A DNA stretch of 64,000 nt from an uncultured Thiotrichaceae bacterium. GTDB taxonomy: Bacteria > Pseudomonadota > Gammaproteobacteria > Thiotrichales > Thiotrichaceae. The position numbers and the translations under genes were made by a program. The stretch lies in assembly GCA_902727985.1 (NCBI GenBank), contig CACVAY010000139.1, positions 1 through 64,000 on the forward strand, written 5' to 3'. The notes under the pieces were generated by a model that did no database searches, was not told the DNA's origin, and saw only the letters and a program-made list of their open reading frames with translations. This document shows, piece by piece, positions 32,380 to 43,430 of this stretch. The first letter of the stretch is position 1, and each line of letters begins with the position of its first letter.

Positions 32380-32826
32380 ATGGATATCAGTAACATAGTA
32401 AAAATGGGGGCAAGCGCCTTTACAAGCAGCAAATTAAGTGGCGATGCGGGAAGCAACTTAAACTCGGACACGCTAACCTCAGCATTAGGCGGTTTACTAG
32501 GTGGAAATGATAACGAAGGCAGCCTTGATCTAGGCAGCCTTCTTAGTGGTATGCAATCTGGCGGACTAGGTGATATCGCCAAGTCTTGGCTTGGAGATGG
32601 AGAAAACGAGAGTATCTCTATTGATCAAATTACCAGCATGCTAGGCTCAGATAAGATTTCTGAATTCGCATCTCAACTGGGCGTCTCAGATGAGGAAGCA
32701 GCAGGTGGTCTCGCTGATGCACTACCACAAATGGTTGATAACGCAAGCAGCGGCGGATCTATTCTTGACTCTATCGGTGGCGTTTCTGGTGCAATTGGTA
32801 TGGCTAGCAAATTTTTTGGTCGTTAA
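32380..32826 (+). CDS. YidB-like/DUF937-type protein
   Basis: Gly/Ser/Asp-rich 148 aa with YidB-like SWLGDGENESISIDQITSMLGSDKISEFASQLGVSDEEAAGGLADALPQMVD. Confidence 0.75.
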   Translation: MDISNIVKMGASAFTSSKLSGDAGSNLNSDTLTSALGGLLGGNDNEGSLDLGSLLSGMQSGGLGDIAKSWLGDGENESISIDQITSMLGSDKISEFASQLGVSDEEAAGGLADALPQMVDNASSGGSILDSIGGVSGAIGMASKFFGR

Positions 32827-32848
32827 TTCCCCCCATTGCATCTTTCAT

Positions 32849-32876
32849 AAAAAAGCCCCTTAAGCGGGGCTTTTTT
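32849..32876. terminator. Bidirectional terminator between convergent genes
   Basis: aaaaaagcccc-ttaagc-ggggctttttt. Confidence 0.88.
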
Positions 32877-32879
32877 ATT

Positions 32880-33767
32880 TCAAATATTCTGTTTGGATAA
32901 TAAACGAAGATCAATCTCACCCTCATGCACTGGCGGACACCAGAAATAACTTCCGGTTACTGGATGACTAATAGTAAACAAAGCATCCTTAACACCATCA
33001 TCATAGCCGACCATGCGCTGCATTACTGCTTCAAAAGCATCAAATGAACACCCAAAGGAAACAAACACCAAACCCTCTGAATCGCCATCCGCCCATGGCA
33101 TTGATCGTCGTAACATGAAAGCTGGTGGATCGAAGTTCTCTTGCTCAGCACGTTTTACATGCGCTGATTCAGGCGCATCATCTAATTCTTCATTGCTTAT
33201 TCTATCGCGTCCAAAGGTATGATCTTGCTGTTGCGGGGTAAGCGCATCAAAGGCATCAAGATCATGCATCCACTGTTGCACGGCAACAAAACTGGATCCA
33301 CCCAAGCCATCAATATCACTCTTGGTAAATGCGGCTTTTAGTGCATCTTCACCTTCAGGGTTCTCGGTACCATCTTCGTAACCCGTTAAATCTTTATTTT
33401 TTTTATAGCTAAAAGCATCCACAACTTTATCGACAACAAATGAATCTGCTAACGTTTGTCGAACCATTCTCGCTTTATGCAATAACTCACCCCGGTCATC
33501 ACCACGGATCCAACACCACAATGCGAAGGGTGTGGTTGGCACATCAATCCCCTTCCCTTCAAATTCGGGCATATTGCGCATTGAAGGGACACTAACATCC
33601 AAAAAATGCAACAATGACTGTCCGAAACCTATAACTATATTTTCTTTCGCCGCAAATGTAGCCAGCATGGTAATTGCCGCTAATGGCGAGGCATCCGGTA
33701 GCATTCGATAAAACTGATAGCGAGAAAGAGTTGGGATTTCTTCTATGATCCCTTGTTGAGCATTCAT
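32880..33767 (-). CDS. Dyp-type heme peroxidase
   Basis: GYEDGTENPEG (GXXDG signature), FVAVQQWMHDL, HVKRAEQE. Confidence 0.9.
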   Translation of the reverse strand: MNAQQGIIEEIPTLSRYQFYRMLPDASPLAAITMLATFAAKENIVIGFGQSLLHFLDVSVPSMRNMPEFEGKGIDVPTTPFALWCWIRGDDRGELLHKARMVRQTLADSFVVDKVVDAFSYKKNKDLTGYEDGTENPEGEDALKAAFTKSDIDGLGGSSFVAVQQWMHDLDAFDALTPQQQDHTFGRDRISNEELDDAPESAHVKRAEQENFDPPAFMLRRSMPWADGDSEGLVFVSFGCSFDAFEAVMQRMVGYDDGVKDALFTISHPVTGSYFWCPPVHEGEIDLRLLSKQNI

Positions 33768-34000
33768 AATTTTCCTTTTGCGAGTAATCGGGAACTACAC
33801 TTAGATAGTCTTTTTAGCACGTAACAATGAACATAGCCCAGACTAAAATAATAATTGAATAATTTACGTAAAATAACGACCTATTGTGGAACGATTTTGC
33901 GATTTTGTTGACTAAAAAACACATATGTTGCAAATATGACCCATCTAATTCCAGGCAACACCCGTACTTATAGCAAGCATAATACATTAAGGAAACAACC

Positions 34001-34069
34001 ATGTACCCCACAGTCAAAGAAACTATTTTCATCCTCGCATTTGTAGTTGGAATGCTTTACATCTTTTAG
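34001..34069 (+). CDS. Candidate 22-aa single-TM small protein MYPTVKETIFILAFVVGMLYIF
   Basis: ATG preceded by aaggaaacaacc (SD-like); hydrophobic core; below the ORF-track length cutoff. Confidence 0.4.
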   Translation: MYPTVKETIFILAFVVGMLYIF

Positions 34070-34169
34070 TTGCAAGAAATAGCAACGAAGCCATCAGCGA
34101 CAAATCACTAATCTGGCATTCATTATGTTTTTCACGTAAAGTCGTTTTCTTTTGTTATACATGTATAAA

Positions 34170-35099
34170 ATGTCAGACATTCTTCGCATAGCAACACGTA
34201 AAAGCCCTCTTGCACTATGGCAAGCCAATGAAGTCGCAAGACAAATAAAAGAACATAACCCTGAGCTTGAAATTGAACTCGTTACCATGTCTACACAGGG
34301 TGACAAAATTCTTGACACTCCACTCGCCAAAGTTGGCGGTAAAGGCTTATTCGTTAAAGAACTTGAGTTAGGTATCTTAGAGGGGCACGCTGATATAGCT
34401 GTCCACTCGATGAAAGATGTTCCTGTTGCATTCCCTGAAGGGCTTCATCTTCCCATTATTATGCAACGTGAAGACCCAAGTGATGCTTTTGTATCAAATC
34501 GTTATAACAGCATTGAAGAGTTACCTGAAGATGCTGTCATTGGCACCTGTAGTTTGCGCCGTCAAACTCAGCTTCGTGAGTATCTTCCAAAATTACAAAT
34601 TAAAGACCTCCGCGGAAGCGTTAATACACGTCTCGACAAACTCGACAACGATGACTTTGATGCCATTATTTTAGCCAGTGCAGGCCTTAAACGCCTTGGT
34701 TTTGGTGAGCGTATTACGGAAAGCATTTCTACCGATAAAAGCCTTCCAGCCGTTGGTCAAGGTGCACTCGGTATTGAGTGTCGCGTTGACGATGAAAGAG
34801 TTGCTGCCATTATTGCTCCGCTTTTTGATCAAGACACCTTCGATCGCGTTAGCGCAGAGCGAGCCATGAACAATAGACTCAATGGCGGTTGCCAAGTGCC
34901 TATTGCAGGTTATGCAGAACTAGAGGGAGATCAATTATCCATGCGCGGTTTGGTTGGTTTTCCCGATGGTTCAAAAGTCTATCGCGCAAGTGCATCTGGC
35001 AATAGAGCGGATGCCGTTGCAATCGGCACAGCAGTAGCAGAAGAGATTTTGAAGCAAGGTGGTCAAGCTGCCTTGGATTCTGTCGGTATTACTGCCTAA
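34170..35099 (+). CDS. hemC: Hydroxymethylbilane synthase
   Basis: [41 protein letters not shown]; start set at MSDILRI. Confidence 0.96.
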   Translation: MSDILRIATRKSPLALWQANEVARQIKEHNPELEIELVTMSTQGDKILDTPLAKVGGKGLFVKELELGILEGHADIAVHSMKDVPVAFPEGLHLPIIMQREDPSDAFVSNRYNSIEELPEDAVIGTCSLRRQTQLREYLPKLQIKDLRGSVNTRLDKLDNDDFDAIILASAGLKRLGFGERITESISTDKSLPAVGQGALGIECRVDDERVAAIIAPLFDQDTFDRVSAERAMNNRLNGGCQVPIAGYAELEGDQLSMRGLVGFPDGSKVYRASASGNRADAVAIGTAVAEEILKQGGQAALDSVGITA

Positions 35100-35101
35100 C
35101 G

Positions 35102-35857
35102 GTGAACGTAACTAAAAAATATTGCGTAATGGTTACGAGGCCTGAACATCAGGCCAATCATTTCTGCAAGCTGCTTACTTCAAAAAATATCCATTCACTT
35201 CGATTTCCAACCATGGAAATCTCAGCGACTACCCCTTCGCATCTTCATGAAATAGACATCAAACAACTTGATGTTGTGATTTTTATTAGTGCCAATGCTG
35301 TCACTTTCTCACAGAACCATTTCAATCTTAGTCAATTTCCCTCTGCATGCAGCATTGCTGCAATAGGGGAAAAAACAACACGAACACTTAGCTCATCCGG
35401 ATATACAGTCGATCTTATTGCCGACCCTCCCTTTAATAGTGAAGCCTTGCTTGCTTCACCCTCCATGCAAAACATTCAAGGGCAACGCATCTTGATTATT
35501 AAGGGCTGCGATGGAAGGAAAACACTTGAAAATACGTTAAAATCAAGAGGCGCACGTGTTAAAACATATGATGTTTATGAGAGAAAGATCGCCACTCACT
35601 CAGTAAAATCTGTAAATTCTATCTGTAACAGCTCACAAATTGATATAATCGCTATCACAAGTTTTGATAGTGCAAACTACCTTTTTGATTTTTTTAGAGA
35701 TTGCGTCGTGTTTAAGCACAAACCTTTACTTGTCGGGAGCCAACGCATCGCTGATGCTTTGACAGATATGAACATAGCTAATCCACTTGTGATTGCTAAA
35801 AACCCAAGTGATGAATGCATGCTCGAAACCTTAATAAAGTGGATAAAAAACCGTTGA
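35102..35857 (+). CDS. hemD: Uroporphyrinogen-III synthase
   Basis: VMVTRPEHQANHFCKLL, position between hemC and hemX. Confidence 0.88.
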   Translation: MNVTKKYCVMVTRPEHQANHFCKLLTSKNIHSLRFPTMEISATTPSHLHEIDIKQLDVVIFISANAVTFSQNHFNLSQFPSACSIAAIGEKTTRTLSSSGYTVDLIADPPFNSEALLASPSMQNIQGQRILIIKGCDGRKTLENTLKSRGARVKTYDVYERKIATHSVKSVNSICNSSQIDIIAITSFDSANYLFDFFRDCVVFKHKPLLVGSQRIADALTDMNIANPLVIAKNPSDECMLETLIKWIKNR

Positions 35858-36972
35858 ACGATCCCTTTGATTATTCTGATAAGTCTAAAAGCACAGATCC
35901 CACTTCTGATGCTCATCAGCCATCAGCTTCCCGCACCGCACGCTTTGCCAGCTACCTTGCCATCGTTGCATTATGTTTTACCGCATTGGGTGTTACGGTC
36001 GGTTATAAGCACTGGCTTAGAATTAGTGACAAGGCAAAGGACGCTTTAAGCCAGATACAAGTCATTCAATCAGAGCTAGATGCAAAAGCTAATACCTCAG
36101 CACTTGAGGAAGCAACCAAAAATTTTGAATCTATCTCTCAGGCAAACACCGATAAATTAAATTCAACGCTGGAACAGCTCAGCTCTATTAAAGAGGAAAC
36201 TCTTTATGCAGCCAGCACAGTTAGTACACACATAGAAGAACTAACGCTGTTACAAGCAGGACTACCCCAGATCCGTACGCGAATGACACGCGCTGAAGTA
36301 CGTCTTGCCGAAATCCGCTTTTTACTGGAATCCGCTCGCAATCGTCTCATTCTATCATACGATAAAACTGGTGCTCTTGCTTTGCTGAAAGCCGCAGATT
36401 TAATGTTGCTGCGCATAGGATCAGCTGACTTACTCCCTGTACGTGAACTGTTAATAAAAGATATTTCTCAACTTGAGCAATATGCCTTACCTGACACTAG
36501 GGAGCTACTTTCGACGATTACTAACATTGAAGAAAGCATTCAGCCTCTCTCAAAGCTGACTAGCGCGAAAGCCACCACTCAGCCTGTCAACATTTTCAAT
36601 ACTTCCGAGGAAGACAAAAGCCTCACAGCTCAATTTAAAAACTATGTGAATAACTCTATCTCAATTACCAAAGACACCCAGCCACCGAAAGAAATACTTA
36701 ATTTGGCGAATAAACAACGCACAGATCAACTAATGAAATTACGCCTTACCACGCTAAGACTGAATGTACTTGAAAGACAAGATAGTGAATTCCATTTCCA
36801 AATAAAAGAAATCAACAAGATGCTGGATAAATATTATTTACCAGAACAAAACATGCCATGGAAAAAAGAACTATCGGCAATGGATGAACTGTCTCTCACT
36901 CCTGAAGCACCATCAATTGATAGCGCACTTCAATTAATCAAGAGCGGCCTCAGCAAGGATAACAAACCATGA
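35815..36972 (+). CDS. hemX: HemX-like membrane protein
   Basis: Single TM plus coiled-coil, LAEIRFLLESARNRLILSYDKTGALALLKAAD; a TTGA-overlap start near 35853 is also plausible. Confidence 0.85.
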   Translation: MHARNLNKVDKKPLNDPFDYSDKSKSTDPTSDAHQPSASRTARFASYLAIVALCFTALGVTVGYKHWLRISDKAKDALSQIQVIQSELDAKANTSALEEATKNFESISQANTDKLNSTLEQLSSIKEETLYAASTVSTHIEELTLLQAGLPQIRTRMTRAEVRLAEIRFLLESARNRLILSYDKTGALALLKAADLMLLRIGSADLLPVRELLIKDISQLEQYALPDTRELLSTITNIEESIQPLSKLTSAKATTQPVNIFNTSEEDKSLTAQFKNYVNNSISITKDTQPPKEILNLANKQRTDQLMKLRLTTLRLNVLERQDSEFHFQIKEINKMLDKYYLPEQNMPWKKELSAMDELSLTPEAPSIDSALQLIKSGLSKDNKP

Positions 36973-38243
36973 TCATCACCTATATTCTTGCCCTGCTTGC
37001 CGTCATTGCTGGCACATTATGGTTTTTTAATTACTTGCTGACCCACCCAGAAGACCTTGTGCTGAGATGGGGTGAATATACCTATGAGATGACTACAGCC
37101 AAAGCTATTGCTATCCTGCTAGTGACTTTTATTACCTTATATTTATTCGTTCGATTGATTACCCATCTCATTAATACAGGAAGCTATCTACGTAAACGCA
37201 AACAACTTCGTCTACAGAGAAAGTCCAGCCAATTACTTATCAACGGCTTGATTGATCTTGTGGAGGGAGATTGGGAGCAGGCTGAAACAACTCTGACAGA
37301 GGATATCAATAACTCTCCTGTTCCACTTCTGAATTATCTTGCAGCAGCTCGTGCCGCTGACCTGCTCGACTCTAACACTCGCCGAGATAACTACCTCAAA
37401 TGTGCTTGTGATAACACGAAGGGAGCCAGAACAGCCGTCGCAATTTCTCAAGCTGAAATGCAGCTATCAAGCGGACAACTTGAACAAGCTCGCGCTGGAT
37501 TGATTACTTTACTCGAAGAACATCCAAAACATCGTTACGCAAAGCGCCTCTTAGCAAAATCTTATTATCAACAGGAAGACTGGAAAAACCTTTCCAGTTT
37601 GCTACAAGCTTCTTCGAAACAACAAATCCTCAAAGAAAGCGAAGTTGAACAATTTGAAGATGCAGCACTGAAAGGTGTCTTTCAGATGTATGCCAATGAG
37701 GATGACCTTCATAAGCTTAAAGCAGAATGGAAGAAACTCCCCTCAGCCTTAAAAGCCAAACCTTATGCAATTCTCCGCTATTCTAAGGCCTTAATTGCAG
37801 CGGGTGACGGCCCTGACGCCGTGAAACTCATTAGTAACACCCTAAATAAGCATGCATGGGATAACAGCCTGGTTGAGGTATATGGCACTTGTGAACATAA
37901 AAACCTCAATCATGCGATTACAGAGGCGGAAAAATGGCTAGCAGAGCACGATAGCAATCCTAATTTATTACTCGCGTTAGCGCGTTTGCATGGCAGAAAC
38001 AAGTTATGGGGAAAGGCTAGAAGTTTGTACGAAAGCAGTCTGAATCTTGCACCAAATTCTCAAGGGTATTTAGAACTCGCGCAATTGCTGGAAGACACAA
38101 ATGATCATGAAAACTCTCAAACCTGTTATCGTCAAGGACTCATCTACAGTATTACAGGCAAAGGTGAGGCGCTGATACTCAAATCTAAAAAAGAGCATAT
38201 TAAGGAAGGCTATATTATAGAGGAGGATATTCCCGTCGTATGA
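36969..38243 (+). CDS. hemY: HemY-type TPR membrane protein
   Basis: Two N-terminal TM, TPR region, hemCDXY order. Confidence 0.88.
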   Translation: MIITYILALLAVIAGTLWFFNYLLTHPEDLVLRWGEYTYEMTTAKAIAILLVTFITLYLFVRLITHLINTGSYLRKRKQLRLQRKSSQLLINGLIDLVEGDWEQAETTLTEDINNSPVPLLNYLAAARAADLLDSNTRRDNYLKCACDNTKGARTAVAISQAEMQLSSGQLEQARAGLITLLEEHPKHRYAKRLLAKSYYQQEDWKNLSSLLQASSKQQILKESEVEQFEDAALKGVFQMYANEDDLHKLKAEWKKLPSALKAKPYAILRYSKALIAAGDGPDAVKLISNTLNKHAWDNSLVEVYGTCEHKNLNHAITEAEKWLAEHDSNPNLLLALARLHGRNKLWGKARSLYESSLNLAPNSQGYLELAQLLEDTNDHENSQTCYRQGLIYSITGKGEALILKSKKEHIKEGYIIEEDIPVV

Positions 38244-38363
38244 GATGCCTGATAAATTTATTTAGGCTTAGATTCACATTCCAAATGCATAGCTTGCGTT
38301 AAAAGTTGAGAAGCTACGTTTCAACACAAGCTAAGGTATGTAAATACAAAACACTAGATAAGC

Positions 38364-39998
38364 TTAGCGAAGCGTTGCTACTTCCTTTGGTGGTTTACCA
38401 TCCCAATAAGCCCAACGAATCAAAGCATCATGTGCTGCCTTACCTCTTCTTCGTGCGACTTGATCATTCTGTAAAATCGAAACGATATAGTAATGTCCAT
38501 CATGCCCTCTTACATAACCTGCGATGGCTCGGGTATCACGTAATGTGCCAGTCTTAAAGAAACCACGCCCCTGAATAGGCGTATTACGCAAGCGCTTTCT
38601 CATCGTGCCATCAACTCCAGCAACAGCCAGTGAATTCATCAACAATTGCCGATTCGGACTACGGTAAGCATGTAATAACAATTCGCCAATATGACGAGAA
38701 CTGATCTTGGACCAACGACTCAACCCCGACCCATTTTCAATGCGTAATTCAGGAAAGTTCAAACCTACAGACCTCAACCACAGGTTAATCGCTTGCTGAC
38801 CTTTATGCGTATTGGCAGGTGCTCCCAGTCTTTTAGCAGCAATGCTTAACATGATCTGGCGTGCCATTATATTATGACTATCTTTGTTCACTTCACGAAT
38901 GATTGTATGCAGCGGTTGCGAGAGGTGACGATAAATAAGCTGGGCATTATGAGGTTTAGTCCCCATAACAAATCGTGCATTGATATTACCACCAACATCA
39001 CGCTTCCAATGATTAACCAAACTCGAATACAGCATATTAGAAGGGTCCGTAATCGCTTTCTTATAGGATCGTGGCCCACAACGCGTTGAATATCTACCCG
39101 AGAAGTTCACTATATAGTCAGCACCTTGGCGAGAAATCGACATATGAGGACTCCTTGCTTTACCGCGACAACGACTTTTCACCGAACGGATATTGTTAGC
39201 AATTATGACATTCTTAGCAGGTGTTGAAGAAAAAACCTTTGCGCGACCACCAACATTTTTAACGATAAACTCACTGGTACGATCCTGAAACATCAAGGCA
39301 TCCGGTTGAGCGTTATAGGTTTCATAGGGCTTGCCATCAAAACTACCTGGGTCGATATTAGCCACCTGAAAATAGCTATTATCAAAAATCAGGTTTCCGT
39401 TGAAATGTCGAATACCACGCTGAGCTACTTTCCTGAGAATTTCTCGAACATCTGAATTATCAAAATCAGGCGACCCATAACCCTTAACAATTAAATTTCC
39501 ATTGAGGGTGCCGTTACGAATATTTCCTTGCATATAAATTTCTGTCGGCCAACGATAATTCTTGCCCAGCACTCCCAAACCCGCATAAGTCGTTAGAATT
39601 TTCATTACCGAAGCGGGTGTTCTAGGTATATTCTCGTTATATACCATCATCGGTTCACGGTCACCTACCCTCAATACAAAAGCACTCATCGTTGCCGGAT
39701 TAATGTTAGATTGCTGCAATAATTCCCTCACACTGTAGGGGAGCCCCCTTTGCATTGTGGAATTACTGGGTGTGATAGCTGACTGCTGAGAATATCTAAG
39801 AGGAACTATTTTCTGTGTTGGTGTCGCAAGTCTAGGCTGGTGTTGTGGAGCTAGAGCTGCTGGAACAATATTTTCCGCCATTAACCAATCGAATTCAGCC
39901 CTGGAGATATTGTTTGCAAGCACATTCTCTGAAGCGACTACAGTAGAAAACAGTACAATATTCAGAAACAAAAAGACTCTTCCCGCCCATTTATACAT
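38364..39998 (-). CDS. dacB: D-alanyl-D-alanine carboxypeptidase/endopeptidase (PBP4 family)
   Basis: TPASVMKILTTYAGL (SxxK), SGLSRWSKIS, KTGTLRDTRAIAGYV. Confidence 0.9.
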   Translation of the reverse strand: MYKWAGRVFLFLNIVLFSTVVASENVLANNISRAEFDWLMAENIVPAALAPQHQPRLATPTQKIVPLRYSQQSAITPSNSTMQRGLPYSVRELLQQSNINPATMSAFVLRVGDREPMMVYNENIPRTPASVMKILTTYAGLGVLGKNYRWPTEIYMQGNIRNGTLNGNLIVKGYGSPDFDNSDVREILRKVAQRGIRHFNGNLIFDNSYFQVANIDPGSFDGKPYETYNAQPDALMFQDRTSEFIVKNVGGRAKVFSSTPAKNVIIANNIRSVKSRCRGKARSPHMSISRQGADYIVNFSGRYSTRCGPRSYKKAITDPSNMLYSSLVNHWKRDVGGNINARFVMGTKPHNAQLIYRHLSQPLHTIIREVNKDSHNIMARQIMLSIAAKRLGAPANTHKGQQAINLWLRSVGLNFPELRIENGSGLSRWSKISSRHIGELLLHAYRSPNRQLLMNSLAVAGVDGTMRKRLRNTPIQGRGFFKTGTLRDTRAIAGYVRGHDGHYYIVSILQNDQVARRRGKAAHDALIRWAYWDGKPPKEVATLR

Positions 39999-40230
39999 AT
40001 GACCCTCACACGAATCAACAATTTACATTAAATAATACACATATACTATTGATTAATAATAGTATGTTTTAGATTAAATTACACTAGTTTCTTTTAAGGG
40101 ATTCTTTTATACAAGACTCAGAATCATTGTCAAATTATCGTAAAAGAAAAACTGAATCCGCATAATTCTAGTTGAATTCCCAGCACTTCCCTGAGAAAAT
40201 GCGCCCCCCTTGAACCACAGAGCTTTGCCA

Positions 40231-40797
40231 ATGGCATCTTCTCTAAAAGACCAGCTACTACAGGCTGGATTAGTGACTGAAGAACAAATCGTAGAATCTG
40301 AAAAGAAAAAAAAGCAGAAGCCCACTAAACGCAAACTTCAGTCTAGCAGAAAAAAGCCTAATACAGCGGCTAAAAAGCCAAAGCGCCCAGAATCCGATCT
40401 TGAAAGGTTCTATAAAGAACGAGCCAAGACTGAACGTCAAGAAAAACATGACCAAGACAGGTTAAAAAAAGAACAAGCGGCACTGAAGAAGGCACGGAAC
40501 AAAAAAGTCAAAGCCTTAATTGACAAGCATCAGATTCCCAATGAAGACGGAACCATTCGTTACAACTTCATGATTGGTAAAACGATCAAATACATTTTCG
40601 TTAACGAAGAACAACAAAAGCAACTATTTGACGGTTCATTAGCGGTTACTTTCAATTTAGGAAAACGCTGCTTAATTCCCGTGCAAACAGCGAAAGACAT
40701 TGAGCTAGTCGACCCTGACAAAATCCTCGTTTATAACGAAGTCTCGTCAGATGAATCAAAAGAAATCCTAACTGAAGAGCAACCCCATGAAGAGTGA
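40231..40797 (+). CDS. DUF2058 (YaiL-like) protein
   Basis: MASSLKDQLLQAGLVTEEQ..., Lys-rich middle, IRYNFMIGKTIKYIFVNEEQQKQL. Confidence 0.85.
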   Translation: MASSLKDQLLQAGLVTEEQIVESEKKKKQKPTKRKLQSSRKKPNTAAKKPKRPESDLERFYKERAKTERQEKHDQDRLKKEQAALKKARNKKVKALIDKHQIPNEDGTIRYNFMIGKTIKYIFVNEEQQKQLFDGSLAVTFNLGKRCLIPVQTAKDIELVDPDKILVYNEVSSDESKEILTEEQPHEE

Positions 40798-40801
40798 CTA
40801 T

Positions 40802-41419
40802 CTATTCAGAAATCAGCTCAACGAGTAAGTCGGCATGTTTTTGTGACTGGTAGAATGACTGACAGCGCTGACTGAGGAAAATAGCCTTCAATTGCTCCGC
40901 AGCCACAGTAAAATTATCATTAATGATGAGATAATCGTACTCATCATAATGTTGCATTTCACTGCAAGCTTTACGCATACGCTTGTGAATGACCTCTTCA
41001 CTATCCGTCCTGCGATTAGTAAGACGCTCTTGTAATGCAGCTTTACTAGGCGGCAAGATAAAAACACCAAGCGCCTTAGGAAATATTTCACGTACTTTCT
41101 TTGCCCCCTGCCAATCGATTTCCAGAATAACATCCTGACCATTAGTCAAGAGTTCTTCTACTTTTTGTTGGGATGTACCATAGAAGTTACCAAATACCTC
41201 CGCATACTCCAGAAAATCCCCCTGATCGATACTGGCCTTAAAAGAAGCCACGTCCACAAAAAAGTAGTTAACACCCTCTTCTTCACCCGGACGGGAATCA
41301 CGCGTCGTATGTGAAACAGAAACCGTCAAATTCTCAATATCGCCAACGATGGCATTCAATAAACTCGTTTTACCTGCGCCTGATGGGGCCGATACAATAT
41401 ATAATGTGCCTTTATTCAT
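40802..41419 (-). CDS. gmk: Guanylate kinase
   Basis: [40 protein letters not shown]. Confidence 0.96.
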   Translation of the reverse strand: MNKGTLYIVSAPSGAGKTSLLNAIVGDIENLTVSVSHTTRDSRPGEEEGVNYFFVDVASFKASIDQGDFLEYAEVFGNFYGTSQQKVEELLTNGQDVILEIDWQGAKKVREIFPKALGVFILPPSKAALQERLTNRRTDSEEVIHKRMRKACSEMQHYDEYDYLIINDNFTVAAEQLKAIFLSQRCQSFYQSQKHADLLVELISE

Positions 41420-41434
41420 AATGATGATCTTTTC

Positions 41435-42211
41435 ATGTCCGTTACTATCACCGCGATTCCTGCCTTTTCCGATAACTATTTCTGGTTACTTCATGATGCG
41501 CAACACGCTGTCATTGTAGACCCTGGTGATGCACAACCCGTGTTAGAAATGCTCGAAAAAAAGCAGTTAACACTCACAGCGATTCTTATAACACATCATC
41601 ATTGGGATCACACCAACGGGATAGAAAAACTGATCGAGAATTATCCCGACATCCCTGTTTACGGTCCAGCAAAGGAAAATATACCCTGCAAAACGCATGC
41701 TTTAGGTGATAGTGACATTGTTCACATCTCAAAACCTACTCTCAAACTTTCAGTCATGGATGTTCCGGGGCATACAGCGGGACATATTGCTTACTTACAA
41801 GGTCACAATCTATTCTGTGGAGATACGCTTTTTGCCTCTGGATGTGGCAGAGTGTTCGACGGAACACTTGAAGATCTTCATAATTCCCTACAAAAAATTG
41901 CAGCTTTACCGTCAACGACTATTATTTATTGCGCCCATGAGTACACCATAGATAATTTAGGGTTCGCACAATGGGTAGAACCTGATAATGAGGACATAAA
42001 CGCACGTATCGAAGCATGTCATCAGTTACTCGATAATAACCAGGCAACGGTTCCAACCCAACTTTCCGTTGAAAAACTATGCAATCCATTCATTCGTACC
42101 CATCTTCCCCATGTCATTGCTCAAGCTGAGGGGCAAGTAAAACACTCACTGGAAAATGCTTCTGAAGTGTTTGCTGCATTACGCACATGGAAAGATACAC
42201 ACTATGACTAA
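41435..42211 (+). CDS. gloB: Hydroxyacylglutathione hydrolase (glyoxalase II)
   Basis: [57 protein letters not shown]. Confidence 0.95.
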   Translation: MSVTITAIPAFSDNYFWLLHDAQHAVIVDPGDAQPVLEMLEKKQLTLTAILITHHHWDHTNGIEKLIENYPDIPVYGPAKENIPCKTHALGDSDIVHISKPTLKLSVMDVPGHTAGHIAYLQGHNLFCGDTLFASGCGRVFDGTLEDLHNSLQKIAALPSTTIIYCAHEYTIDNLGFAQWVEPDNEDINARIEACHQLLDNNQATVPTQLSVEKLCNPFIRTHLPHVIAQAEGQVKHSLENASEVFAALRTWKDTHYD

Positions 42212-42542
42212 AAGCACGCAATGACATCATTCACGATATTATTATGACTGACTTTAAGATCACTGACACTTTTCAGCAGAATTATAAAACTCATCAATTT
42301 AGCAAATGCTTGTTTGAATGAACAAGAACACAGAAAATATAAAATTGATTGATATATAGAGCCCCGCTTGCTACAGTTTTTAGATTGCCCATCGCGAAAT
42401 GTTTGGTTTTTAGTGGCCACCACTTTTATTGCAGAGCTTTATTTGCATCATACTAAACCCAACTCGTTTTAACACAATGAGCGTATTACAACCCCACGTT
42501 GTTTGAGGATGCCATTGCTAGGATCACACATATCACAGGTGC

Positions 42543-43388
42543 TTGAGGAAATTATATAACTGTATCATGATCTATTTATCTATAAAAAACCGTCCAGCAA
42601 AAGCAACAGATAGCGTGATAAAAAAAACGATCCCTCTCCTCATTGCCTTGGTGACTTTAGGCTCATCTCTATTGATTCCAGTACAAACACAAGCCAATTC
42701 AGAAGCTATTGATGCTGTGGTTAAAGAGGCGCTTGAGTTAACACCCGATCTAGAAAGCGGAAAGAAATTATATAGCACCTGTGCTCTTTGTCACACTCCT
42801 GAAGGATGGGGAACACCGGGTGGCAGATTCCCACAAATTGCATCACAACATAAAAGCGTTATTTTAAAACAGCTTGCAGATATACATAATAATAATCGCG
42901 ACAACCCAACCATGTACCCTTTTTCAGAAAAAATCTTTGCACAGGGTCCACAAGCACTAGCTGACGTATCAGCATATATAGAAAAGCTTCCAATGGTTCC
43001 AAATAACAGTGTCGGTATCGGCAAGAATCTTGCTGAAGGCGAGAAACTCTATAAAGACAACTGCACAACATGCCATGGTGAAGCTGGCGAGGGAGATGCT
43101 GCAGAGTTCTACCCTCGTATCCATGGACAGCATTACCAGTATATACTGCGTCAGATGTTATGGATTAAAAAAGGTAAACGTCGCAACGCAGACAAAAAGA
43201 TGGTTAAACAAATCGAAGGGTTTAGTTTTAGAGATCTTAGGGTTATTTCTGATTATGTTTCACGTCTACAACCTGATAAAAATTTACTTGCTGACCGGAT
43301 GGATTGGAGAAATCCTGATTTCAGGGCTGGGTTTATCAGCGCACCAAAAGTTCAACAAGAACTCGTACCTGAAAAAGCAGACAAATAA
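42543..43388 (+). CDS. Diheme class I cytochrome c (c4-like)
   Basis: Two CxxCH motifs: CALCH and CTTCH; signal peptide; start uncertain (42543 TTG, 42567 ATG or 42615 GTG). Confidence 0.85.
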   Translation: MRKLYNCIMIYLSIKNRPAKATDSVIKKTIPLLIALVTLGSSLLIPVQTQANSEAIDAVVKEALELTPDLESGKKLYSTCALCHTPEGWGTPGGRFPQIASQHKSVILKQLADIHNNNRDNPTMYPFSEKIFAQGPQALADVSAYIEKLPMVPNNSVGIGKNLAEGEKLYKDNCTTCHGEAGEGDAAEFYPRIHGQHYQYILRQMLWIKKGKRRNADKKMVKQIEGFSFRDLRVISDYVSRLQPDKNLLADRMDWRNPDFRAGFISAPKVQQELVPEKADK

Positions 43389-43430
43389 AAATAGTAGTCG
43401 ATTATTATTGTATCTTGGAGGAGTATCATA

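Noticed and set aside
32880-33767. Dyp peroxidase considered as cargo of an encapsulin system
   Set aside because: No encapsulin shell gene nearby and no evident cargo-loading tail.
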